From Otatea glauca (lineage: Eukaryota; Streptophyta; Magnoliopsida; Poales; Poaceae): a stretch of DNA of 64,000 nt. A model generated the notes under the pieces. It was not told where the DNA came from. It did no database searches and worked only from the letters and a program-made list of their open reading frames with translations. The number at the start of each line of letters is the position of its first letter. Position 1 is the stretch's first letter. Positions 43,212-54,050 of the stretch are shown here, one piece after another. The position numbers and the translations under genes were made by a program. The stretch lies in assembly GCA_036346275.1 (NCBI GenBank), contig CM070722.1, forward strand, positions 21,165,336 to 21,229,335. The letters run 5' to 3'.

Positions 43212-45587
43212 CCTCCGCCTCCTATCCGATTTGTGGGTTCTTGCTGCGGATTTGGTTGGATTTGGGGGGAATTCTTGGTGTGATCTATTGTTGCCGTTGC
43301 AGGGTTCCATGAAGGTGTCAGGGAAATGGGGGCGCCTATTTTGCTTTGGCTATGTCACAGGTCCAGAGTGTGCGTCGGGGAGGTTGGGGCCAGAGGCGAA
43401 GCGGTTGCGGTGGATCAGTGGAGATTGCCGTCGAGCTCCATCCCGGCAGTGATTTCTGGTTCCAGCGGCTTGGCATCTTCTTGTCTGCTCCTTTACGATT
43501 CAGTGCATAAATAGGTATGAATATCTAAGAATCAATTATCTCATAAGGGACGATGTTTCCATCAAGATCTACTGATGCTGCCCTCCTGCCTCCCTCGCTC
43601 CCCTTCTTCCCCACCAGCTTCGAAGATAGAGTGGCCAAGTTTTTGGAGCTTGATGAGGATTATTTCCTCCACCGATTTAGTTACATGTTAGTTTTACTTT
43701 TGCATTTTTGCTTCATAGTTCGTGCCTTAGTGGAGTACTTGAACTTTTGTGGCGTGCACCAGGGATATGCTTCATCTAATCGGAATACAATCTAATCTAG
43801 ATAGTAAAAACTCACCAACTTATTATTATGTGTTTCTTTTACTGTAGACAACTAATTACAGGTTAGTGGTAGAGTTGCTCATGTCGTTATTTCTCTTGAC
43901 CTATTGTCGCAGATTAAACACAGGATTCGGTGATGTAAGGTTGAGGTTCAGATAAACAGATTAAATTGGTCTGTGCACGAAAGGTACTGTTTTAAGTACC
44001 ATTCCTCCATTGGCTTGAATGCTTGGTAGATATTATGTTTCAACTTTTTTCATTGTTGTCCTCCGATTAGGGAGGAGAGGGTTTGTCTTTTTGTTAGTTA
44101 CTGTAATCATAGATGTATCTCGCTTAATTAGGATATTTAGCTTGGTCAGATAGTGGTGTTTGTTCTTCCTAGATTTTATACTGTGTTTGAGGTGGAAAGC
44201 TAGCTCCAACGAGGCTGGCGAATGGGAGGATGTTCCTTTGCCCAAGATAATTGTCAATGCAAACTATTATTGCCTACTTGTTTCAATCGGTGGTTTCCTA
44301 TCTTGACTACAGGTGTGTTTGGTAGAGCTCCAGCTCCACCAGATCTGTTTTCCTAGCTCCACTAGATCCGTGGAGCTAGAGGTGTGAGCACATTAAGAGT
44401 GTTTAGATGGATAATCTTGTTTACATTTTAGATCAAAAATATAAAGTTAATTCACTTTATTTTAGCCTACAAGTTTCAGATCTCAAGTGAAGCTAGGATC
44501 TAGAGCTCTACCAAACAGACTCTACATATTGTCGCGATTTATGTCCTTTAAGGTCAGACCTGTGACTGAAGAAGAGATGTGCAAAGTTCTGCGAACTGGA
44601 AATAGGAAAAGTGAGTGATAATAGGATTTGTTAATAAATCTAGAACGCTGGTTAATATTCGGAATTTGCATGTGGCATGCATTGCTATATAGGCATTGCG
44701 TATATTCATAGTTGCTTCATAGTTGTTAGCCCATTTGTATTTTGATATGCTTTTTAGGAACTGTGATGTGCTACAAGGCAGCTGAATTCTGCCATCTCTC
44801 TTGGTGTTATGACAGAGGGACGTGATGAAGGTTTTTGGATTTTTTGTTCTCTGTAGTCTGCTAATTTACATGTCAGCAAACAAATGTGTACGATATTTAT
44901 TAGTGCAAATTTTTGTTGGCAAAAATCATTTCTCCCCTAGAAGCTGTATTGTTCGTAAGATATACAAATCATGTATGAACTTGGAATGAATACGTTTACG
45001 AGATGATCCCTACAGCTGCTGTTCTTAGATGACCTTGTTTGTTATGTCTTCTACTCAAATGATTTTTCCTTTCCAGTCGTAGAAGAGCAGAGGTGCCTTA
45101 ATTCTGAGCTGTGGCATATTTGTGCCCGGCCTCTTGTTCCGTTGCCTGCGGTCAATACTCGGGTGTTATGTTTTCCTCAAGGTCAAAGTGCTTCTATTTG
45201 TATCTAAGAAGTTTATATTTTATTTCTTGGTTTTCTTTGTAGCAAGAGCTCAAGGACCCATTTATACCTCCTAAATTAGGCACTAGCAGCAAACAACCAA
45301 CGAATTATTTTTGCAAAACATTAACGGTAAGAAACATAGCGGAATATATGTTCCCTGTCTAGCAGCTGAGGCGTTGTTTCCTCCGCTAGTACGTTTTGTT
45401 GATAAGCAATTGTTTGATGCATCTTTTGAATGGATATGTTTCTTCTTCAGATCAAGTAAACTATACCATTTGTGGTTAATTATGTTTTGTTGATGATTCT
45501 ACATAGATTGACATCTAACTGTGATAGTGTGATTGTATTCTGAAAAGTCAAAACAGCCATATAATTTATGCATGATATGTAAAAAAG
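43212..45587. other. internal sequence of the CACTA element (left arm after the hAT)
   Basis: Moderately AT-rich. Short open frames at 43231-43452 and 43553-43795 lack domains. Phrases such as gccgttgcaggg (43290) and ttttactgtagac could be splice acceptors of a captured or degenerate gene, but I cannot reconstruct a product. It contains one MITE, and ends at the SIRE target duplication aaaag (45583-45587). Confidence 0.5.
44312..44521. mobile_element. MITE, 210 bp, inside the CACTA element
   Basis: Inverted ends ggtgtgtttggtagagctc and (complement of the right end) AGTCTGTTTGGTAGAGCTC, with duplication CTACA on both sides (44307-44311, 44522-44526). No coding capacity. Superfamily not certain from a 5-bp duplication; hAT- or PIF-like MITEs share such gtgtgtttgg ends. 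Confidence 0.75.
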
Positions 45588-47217
45588 TGAAGGACCATCT
45601 GGAGGTCCATCCATGTTTGTGATGATTATTTGACTTTATTTGAGCAAGACGTGCTCAAGTTTGAGTTTGATTTGGATTGATTTTCAAAATAAAGCATTTT
45701 GAGTTGTCTCTGCCAGGAGTGGCAATACCGGTCATATGGACGCGATAGTGATGAGTTGGATGGTTTATTGCACATCATTGTGGGCATTGCTATGTGAGGA
45801 GTTTCTTTGTTTTTGATGGTTGCAGGACGACGGTGCTAGGTCATGGTGAGGCAAAGGATGACCGGACTAGGCGAGGCGTCGGAGGTCCGACGGTTGGGAG
45901 ATCGGCGTAAGATGATCGGAGACGGAGTCGGGCAAGTCAAGAAGACAAGGAAAGGAGATGATGCTAGCTAGATGCCGCGTGGATCAATGAGGGCCGTCGG
46001 ATTGAGGTCTAGTTGATAGGTTAGCGGGTCTAGGTAGTATGCTTTGAAACTGCAAGAAAACCCGGTATGTGTGTGGGTTTTGGGTTAGCCCTTGCATGGC
46101 TGTGTGTGTGGGTTAATCCTAGCCCTTAGATGAGTGCTCTAGGGTTGAGGAACTCATCCAAGGGTGGTAGGTGGCCCAAGAGTAGTATAAATAGGGGTGG
46201 AGGGGTAGCCTCCTTCCCTTGAAGGTTTTGAGGTTTGTGAATGCTCCTTTGAGCTTTGCCCACATGAAAGTGAGGCTTTGTAACCTCTCCTTCCAGAAAT
46301 GAAAGTTTTATCCATTCACCTCTGAATTTATTTTGCGCATTTACATTATATCTTTACTTTACGCAATTTAAATTCAGCATTTACTTTCCGCAATTACATT
46401 CTCGCAATTTACATTCACGCAATTTGGATTTGCCTCCCCTCCTTCTAAATGCTGTTGATCTTGGATGTTTTGAGTGTGTTCACATGGTTTTACATCTCTT
46501 TTGCACTCTTGGATTGAGTAGATAACATCTTTTCTTTCAAGTTCCAACTTTGTTCAGAACTTGTTCTTTGCGCAGCATTTAGTATTTGATTTTTATAAAC
46601 ATATAGAAAAATCCTTTTTAAGTGATTCTTGTTGGAGGAGGTGTGGGACTTTGATATCCACTTGCAGAAAAATTTTGGAGTTCACTTGTTGCACGGTTTG
46701 GGCGCCATGTGGTGAAAACCTGGCCCCAAACTTTCTGCTCGAAGTTCTTGACTGACTGTGTTCTTCGATTTTTCCTGTTTTGTTTGTAAGGATTTCTAAG
46801 GAGAAATTTGGTGGAGTTCTTCATGAATCTGATGCTCATAGGGAGAAAAATTTTCAAAATTGTGTGAGCTGCAGAAACCCACCAACCTCCTGGTCAAATT
46901 GAGGACAAGTTCTGGAAATTCTGCTTTTGCTTTTCTGAAAGTGACTTTTGTGATTTGAATTGATGTTCTTTCTAAAAGCAAGAGTTGGATTGATTCCTCT
47001 TTATCTTGGACACTAGACAACCAGGATTGTGACTCAAAAATCCCCACATATTTTATGGTACTTATCCATGCAAGCTTGGGGTACACATAGTTGTCTAGTT
47101 TTTCGGGTTTTTCACGATTTCCTTTGAGCGATCTTGTCGAGGTTTTTGTTGGAGTATTTTGGGGGAGAATTTATTTGCGACCATTCACCCCCCTCTGTTC
47201 GCCATCTCGGTCCTTCA
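45588..47217 (+). repeat. 5' LTR of the SIRE-type element (1630 bp)
   Basis: TGAAGGACC..GGTCCTTCA, a perfect 9-bp inverted repeat at its ends. TATA box tataaatag at 46186-46194. cgcaattt/cgcaatta words recur at 46370-46425. The primer site tggtatcagagc follows at 47220-47231. Confidence 0.9.
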
Positions 47218-47219
47218 AT

Positions 47220-47231
47220 TGGTATCAGAGC
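47220..47231 (+). other. primer binding site of the SIRE-type element
   Basis: tggtatcagagc, two bases after the LTR end; tRNA-iMet type. Confidence 0.9.
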
Positions 47232-47271
47232 CGATTCTGCTCTTTCTAGATCTTGACCGGTCTCAAGAGCC

Positions 47272-49440
47272 ATGGCGACGGACAAATATTCCACCAAGCC
47301 TTCCATCTTTAATGGAGTTGATTTTCCTTTTTGGAGGTCCCGGATGGAGTCATACATCATCGCCTGGGGCTACGATATGGCGTAAGGTGAAACTCCCGTA
47401 TGAGGTTCCTGGCGATGAAAATGTCACGGCCATCAATATGGTTGACGTTGAGGCGAATGCTAAGGAAGGAACATTCTCATCTGTGGTCTTAGCCACGGTG
47501 AGTATGATAGGATTTCTCACCTTCGCTCCACTCACGAGATTTGGGTAACCCTCGATGCTTACCATGAGGGCTCTACTCAAATCAAGACTGTGAGGCAGGA
47601 CCAGTTCAAGCGCGAGTACAACAAGTTTGATCAACGCGCTGGTGAGAGTCTCGACGAGTGTTTTGGTCGGTTTACAAAGATTTTGAGCGACCTTCGAGCA
47701 GTTGGCTGCATATACCCTGACTCGGACAATGCTCGGCATTTCTTAACCGCACTCGACCTTCGGGTTTGGGAGATGAAGGTGACCACCATCAAGGACACAA
47801 CCGACTTATCGACTCTGACTCTTGACGGGCTTTATTCCCGCCTCAAGACTCATGAGATCGATGTCGTCTCTCGGAAGATGAAATCTCAGTCGATGGCTTT
47901 GGTCACCGATCCCATTGGATCTTCTTCTTCTGATCCTTCTATTGGTTTCTCTCTTTCCGCCCTTTGTGAGCTAAGCGATGACCAACTGGAAAAATTTCCA
48001 GAAAATGAGCTTGCTCTTCTCGCTCGCAAGTTTTCTCATGCATACAAGAGGGTGAGAGAGAGAAAGAGAGGTGGCATGATCACATGCTTTGAGTGTGGTG
48101 GCCCCAACCACATTCGGGCTAATTGCCCCAAGCTGAAGAAGGCTAAGAACGATGTCGGCGGTTCGGCAAAGAACGACTACATTGACAAAAACGGCAACAG
48201 GGAGCCTCCAGTTCATGAGCCGACGCGTGAGAAGAAGTACCGCAACTTCTGCAAGAACAAGAAGCTCTTCCACCGCGTCCTCGCCACGCTTGACGACATC
48301 AACCTCTCCGACACGAAGACATGGAGCGACGAGGACGAGGATGAACCGCAAGAGAAGAAGGGCGGCGATGACTTCTCCGGCATGTGCTTCATGGCCGACG
48401 CCAACGGCATCAGCGACTCCGACCTGTACAGTGACACGGATGAGGTACCCACCTACGACAAGTTAAATGCTGCCTTCTGTAAATTAGGCAAGTTTCATGC
48501 TAAGGCTAGGTCGAGGTGTTCTGAGTTAGAGAAGGAAGTAGGTACCTTGACTCGGGAGTTAGCTTCACTTAGATCTTCTCCCTCCCGAGTCACCGATGAT
48601 TGTGTTCTCTGTGATGTTGTTCTTGTGGAGTTGGAGAACCTAAGGACCATACATGATAGTGTGCTTGCTGAACTTGATAGTCTTAGGTTGAAGAATGCTA
48701 GCACTAGTTCTTTTGATGCTATTCCTGTTGAGGCTAGTTTTCTTCATGCTCACTCCACTCCATCATGCTCTAATTGCCCTAAATTGCTTGCTAAAATTGA
48801 TGCCATGAGTTTACACCTTAAGAAGCTTTCTGCTAGAAATGATGAACTTGAATTGCATGCTTCTAAGGACCCAGTCAGCTCATGTGAGGGCTGTAGGCAA
48901 CTAAAATTTGACAATGATGCTTTGAATGTCAAGTGTGATGAACTTGCTAAGGACTTACTAGTTATGTCAAAATCTGGTTACTCATTGTGTCTTTGGGGTT
49001 AAGGATGATGTGGATCAAATCCATGTCGAGCTTAGGAAGAAGTTAAAAGACCAAACCCTTAGGATTAGAGATGCTCCTTGCGTTTCTTGTGAGGCCTTCG
49101 AAAATTGAGGCAGCCGTGCTAAGGGAACAAAAACCAAGGTCTAGGATTTGATCCTTGAGCATGCTCTAGCGCATCCTCCCACCATTGTGCGCGGCTCCAA
49201 GAGTTGTGAGATTGTGGTAGCTCCTGAGTGAGTACCACCATGTTTAGATCTCACTGGGTTGTCCATAGGACTTCGACCGTAAGGGTGTTACTTCTATTGC
49301 TTCGCCTAGCAAGCGAAGTACATATGCACCTTCTGAAGAAGGATGTTCACCTAGTAGATTCGCCAAAGCGCCAAGATCAATCGGCGTGAGCGTGTTGCGC
49401 TCTTAAGGATATTCAAGGTCATTCTTAGACTTTGAGTGCT
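47272..49440 (+). pseudogene. gag of the SIRE-type element, copy A
   Basis: ATG at 47272 (MATDKYSTKPSIFNGVDFPF, then WRSRMESYIIAWGYDMA). Stop/frameshift near 47384; the frame resumes KVKLPYEVPGDENVTAINM and again shifts around 47470-47580. From 47590 it is open for 470 codons: DQFKREYNKFDQRAGESLD, LYSRLKTHEIDVVSRKMKS, the CCHC knuckle CFECGGPNHIRANCPK (about 48088-48135), an acidic segment, then a long coiled-coil rich in leucine and charged residues (about 48440-48990). After 49002 the frame is lost, and the last part (49003-49440) is recognisable only by similarity to 53510-53830. The long coiled-coil C-terminus is typical of SIRE gag. Confidence 0.85.
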
Positions 49441-50875
49441 CCTAAGGCACACACCGCTTCTAGATGTTAGAGAGTCGCCTGCTTTTGGGCAGCGCCTAGG
49501 ACTCGGTTTTCATACTAGTTCTTTGAGTTTTAGTCCCGAGTTGTTCGTGGTAAGTCTTTTCGCCGCCTCTTGATATTCCTCGCTTTTCTCATCGAGGTAG
49601 ATATCACGGCGTGAGGTGTTTTCGGTAGGAGATCCAGCAATTTACTAGGATGGTCCGCTTTTGCACCATAGCGGTCAACCTGGGGCCTACTCCTAGATCA
49701 TCTACTAGAGTTGGCACGATCTTGTTAGGATTAAACGTCAGAGAGACACTCGAGTCCGCTTTCTTCTCGTGGATCGGTACTGAGGAGTCGATGGTTCAAG
49801 ATTGGGTTCCTAAGTCTTCACTCTATCCCAAGATCGAGTCATCTTTCTCTTGTGTCTTGATCAGTTCGCTTGATGAGGAAGGAGATGTTTGATTTGTTGA
49901 CTCGGTTGTTCTCGCTATATGACTGAGATTCTCGTTGGTTCTCTTCCATATTCCGAGCCCCGTGATGAGTTAATCACTTTTGGGAATGCATCTTCGTAGA
50001 GTCATTGCAAAAGGTACCATCCGCATTAACCAAAATTTCATTCTTAAAGATGTTGCCTTAGTAAGTAAGCCGCAATACAATTTGTTTCTCTGCTTTCATC
50101 TTATCGATGATTCTTTCGAGGTAGGCTTCAAGAGAACACGTCTTTGAGGCGTTTGACATGTCGATGGGAAGCGGTGTGATGACTCCTATGGCTACCACTC
50201 GCTGTCCTCGAGCCCGATGAGGATGGTGAGCATCATTGATCAAAAGGAGTTTGAGCATGATCGGCTCCTCTTGTACCTCTCACCGCTTCGAGGCCGGACA
50301 TACATTTTGGCGTGTGTGTATGCGTGTGCTCGATTTCAAGCTTCTCTCGCGCCTCTCACCGCCTTGGCGGTCAAGCGCATCTTCAGTGCTTTCGTGCTAC
50401 CACCGATTATGGTATTTGGTACTCTTTCGTCTTCTTGTCTATCTCTTAGAGCCTTTTCGATGCCGACTTTGCTGGCTGTAGGATAGATAGGAAGAGCACT
50501 TCTAGCACTTGCCAATTCATTGGCACTTCTCTTGTTTCTTGGTCATCTAGGAAGCGATCCGAGTTGCATGGATCCACCACGAGGCCGAGTATGTTGTCGC
50601 TGTGCTAGTCGTTGTGTAGCAGTGCTCTCAGATGAGATCGACCTTTACGGACTATGGGTTAGAGATAGAGAGTGTGCCACTTTTACGTGACAACACTTCA
50701 GCTATTTGCATTGCTAAAACCCAGTGCAACATTCCCGGACCAAGCACATTGATATTAGATATCACTTCCTTAGAGACCATGTGGAGAAGGAGATATCGCG
50801 CTTCGATTCAGAGAGTGACCTTGATTAGCGATATTTTCACCAAGCCTTTGGATAGCTCAGATTTGTTGCCTTGAG
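49441..50875 (+). pseudogene. pol remnant of copy A (protease start and RNase H end only)
   Basis: Corresponds to copy B 53830-54540, then jumps at ~50145 to the equivalent of 56650-57350. About 2.1 kb with most of the protease, integrase and reverse transcriptase is gone. It ends with RNase H fragments (LEIESVPLLRDNTSAICIA, DIFTKPLDSS). Dense single-base and short indels break every frame; many fall at CAG/CTG sites (see findings). Confidence 0.8.
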
Positions 50876-52752
50876 GAGTGAGCTTGGAGTCGTGAGCCCT
50901 ACGGCCTTTCGTGAGGGGAGCTGGTTTGTATATTATGTATTATATGTTTTCTTCCAGCTTTTCTTTTCTTTGTGTTTCTTACAGGTGACTTTGGGCTTGT
51001 TTTCTTGAGTTGAGTTCACTCACTTAGACTTCTGGCATGCCTTGCATTGACCTCTTATCTTGTGCTTTAGGTTGCTATCATGCGTGATTAGTTGTTCTCT
51101 CTTCTCTCTAGGTTGAGTTCCCTCACAGTCTTATAAGTCTAGCAGTGTATTGGGCCTCACAGGTAGGCGAGTGTCCTGTGCACTCCTTAGTTGGGATCTA
51201 GAGTCACTTCTCTATGTCATCCACTGGGAAGATAAGAGCGAGTCCGAGCCGTAGTGAGTCTCTTCTATCTTTTCTATGCTCTATAGCCATCCAGTTTGCA
51301 GTTTCTCGACTTCTTCTCCTCATTCTGTTTTTTTACAGTTATTATTGAGTTCATTCGGTTTTCTTTATGCCTAATCTTGATAATAACTCAACTTTAACCA
51401 GATTTGAGCTTAAAATTGATTCATTTGTTGAGGGAGTTTGGGAATCTGTTCATGCATTGCATTTAGACTGCATTTTCTTTTATGAGCTTTGTCTATTATG
51501 CAATTGATTTCTTCTTCATGCTATACACCATGCTACATCATTTGAAGAAAATCACTAGCTTAGGTATGTCCAAGTTCATTTAACTTGCTAAGCTTAAAAA
51601 TGAAATAAGCCTTAAATGAAAAACTTGATGAAACTTGTTGCTTTTACTTGCTAGGTTTCTTCTCTAGAGGTTTGTGCCATAATTTGAGAAATTTAGGAGT
51701 TCTCTAGAGTCCCTATAGCAACTTGGGTGAAACTAGTTTGATCCATGCAGAGTCCTTCAATTGCTCATGAATCGTTGTGCTAAAAATGAAAATTAAACAA
51801 AATTGACTCTTCTTGTGCACATACGACTCAACACCTTGTATTCACAAGACCGCTTCCCATTGCACTTGGGATGAACTTGGAATACATCGTGTTTGACCTA
51901 GACCATCCTCTTAAGAGCTCATCTTGAGATGGTCGCATACGGCTTGAGTCAATTGGTTGTCAAAAGAAAATGCAAATAAATTAAAAACAAAGACATATGT
52001 GGGTAAAGAATGCAAATAATGTCAAACATTTGCACCCCTGCTATGTCTTGTATGATGATAAATCAAAATTTGCATTAAGTGATAAATGAGCCGAAGGACC
52101 TTGTATGCTCTTCTAGATTACCCAAAGTGTTGAGTAGGTTGAACTCTAGGTTTCCTTTTGATCCTTAGAGTGGCTATTCTTCTATTTTTGAAACTAAAGC
52201 TAAGTGTTGCACTTGTCAAATCTTGCTAAAAATGAAATATTCAAAACTAAGCTCGTATTTGCACTTGGACATGTCTTAGTTTAGTCATCTTCTGAAATTG
52301 ACAAGCTTGGTGTAATATCCTTCCATTTTGATCAAATGGATAATCTTCAAAGCTCTTTCGATTGCATTTCATGCATACATAAAAAAAATTGATGCCTATA
52401 TTGCCAAAAGGGGGAGAAAACGTAGAAAAGGCATCACTAAAAGATAAAAATGTGAATGCTTATTTGGTTATTATGATCTTTGTAAAACTATGCTACTACT
52501 CGTTGGATCATAATCTCATAATCACATTTGACATGTTTAGTTGGATTTTAGAGTTTTTGTTGAAAACTTGCTCTTTGTTAAATTTAACTCTAAAATCTAA
52601 ATTCCTCTTCGTCAACTTGGTCATGGTTTAATTTAATTTCTATCTTTGGACCAAGTTTGACTTTGCAACTAAAAATTGCTTTCTTCTTCATTTTCTTCAA
52701 ACTCAAATTTATGCCTTTTGCGTGGTTTGTCAATATACTCATCAAGGGAGAT
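50876..52752 (+). other. 3' non-coding region of copy A
   Basis: Matches 57361-59235 almost throughout. No ORF above ~90 codons and no envelope-like protein. It ends with a purine tract (aagggagat, 52744-52752), one run shorter than in copy B. Confidence 0.75.
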
Positions 52753-53293
52753 TGAAGGACCATGTGGAGGTCCATCCATGTTTGTGATGAGTATTTGACT
52801 TTATTTGAGCAAGGTGTGCTCAAGTTTGAGTTTGATTTGGATTGATTTTCAAAATGAAGCAATTTGAGTTGTACCGCCGTGGTATGGACACGGTAGTGGT
52901 GAGTTGCATGGTTTATTGCACATCTTTGTGGGCATTGCTATGTGAGGAGTTTCCTTGTTTTTGATGGTTGCGGGACGCGGTGCTAGGTCATGGTGAGGCG
53001 AAGGATGGCCGGACTAGGCGAGGCGTCGGAGGTCCAAGACGGTTGGGAGATCGCGGAAGATGATCGGAGACGGAGTCGGGCAAGTCAAGAAGACAAGGAA
53101 AGGAGATGATGCTAGCTAGATGCGCGTGGATCAATGAGGACCGTCGGATTGAGGTCTAGTTGATAGGTTAGCGGGTCTAGGTAGTATGCTTTGAAAACCG
53201 TGCAAGAAAACCGGTATATGTGTGGGTTTTGGGTTAGCCCTTGCATGGCTGTGTGTGTGGGTTAATCCTAGCCCTTAGATGAGTGCTCTAGGT
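52753..53293 (+). repeat. truncated internal LTR of the SIRE-type element (first ~540 bp)
   Basis: Matches 45588-46140 and 59236-59790 up to gagtgctctagg, then switches abruptly to gag sequence (ttgatgctttttgaaagtg). Its 3' two thirds, including the TATA box and primer site, and the first half of the following gag are missing. Confidence 0.88.
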
Positions 53294-54050
53294 TGATGCT
53301 TTTTGAAAGTGAGAGATCTTCTCTTTCTAGTTCTTCTTCTTCCTCTCCTTCCCCCTGTTCTTCTTCTTCCTCTCCTTCCCCCTGTTCTTCTTGTGCTTCT
53401 TTCTTTCGAGATTGCCAATATCTTACGAGCACTCTTGAGAAGTTTGTTGGAGGCAAGAAGAAACTCAATCTTATTCTAGACCAATCCAAGATTAGTAGAT
53501 TCAATCAAGGTCTAGGATTTGATCCCTTGGAGCATGCTCGGGCGCATCCTCCCACCATTGTGCGCGGCTCCAAGAGTTGTGAGATTGTGGTAGCTCCCAG
53601 AGTGAGTACCACCATGTTTAGATCTGCTGGGGTTGTCCATAGGACTTCTGACCAGAAGGGTGTTACTCCTATTGCTTCTGCCTCTAGCAAGGCGAAGTAC
53701 ATATGCACCTTCTGTAAGAAGGATGTTCACCTAGTAGATTTCTGCTTCAGGCGCGCCAAGATCAATCGGCGTGAGCGTGTTGCTGCCCTTAAGGATATTC
53801 AAGGTCATTCTTAGACTTTGAGTGCTCCTAAGGCACACACTGCTTCTAGACAGGTTAGAGAGTCGCCTGTTTTTGGGCAGCGTCTAGGACTCGGTTTTCA
53901 TACTAGTTCTTTGAGTTTTAGTCCTGGAGTTGTTCGTGGTAAGTCTTTTCGCCGTCCTCTTGATATTCCTCGTTTTTCTCATCGAGGTAGATATCAGCGG
54001 CGTGAGGTGTTTTCTGGTAGGAGATCCAGGCAGCCTTACTAGGATGGTCC
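53293..54050 (+). pseudogene. gag C-terminal part, copy B
   Basis: Enters mid-gag at FESERSSLSSSS, a serine-rich stretch with two copies of SPSPCSSSS-type repeats. Next come ILDQSKISRFNQGLGFDPLE and a second zinc-finger-like motif CTFCKKDVHLVDFCFRRAK (53704-53760). A TAG at 53812-53814 ends the open frame; similarity goes on as APKAHTASRQVRESPVFGQR to ~54050. It has fewer lesions than copy A. Confidence 0.8.

Noticed and set aside
53539..53730. Minus-strand ORFs at 53505-53730 as genes
   Set aside because: Shadows of the gag C-terminal frame of copy B.
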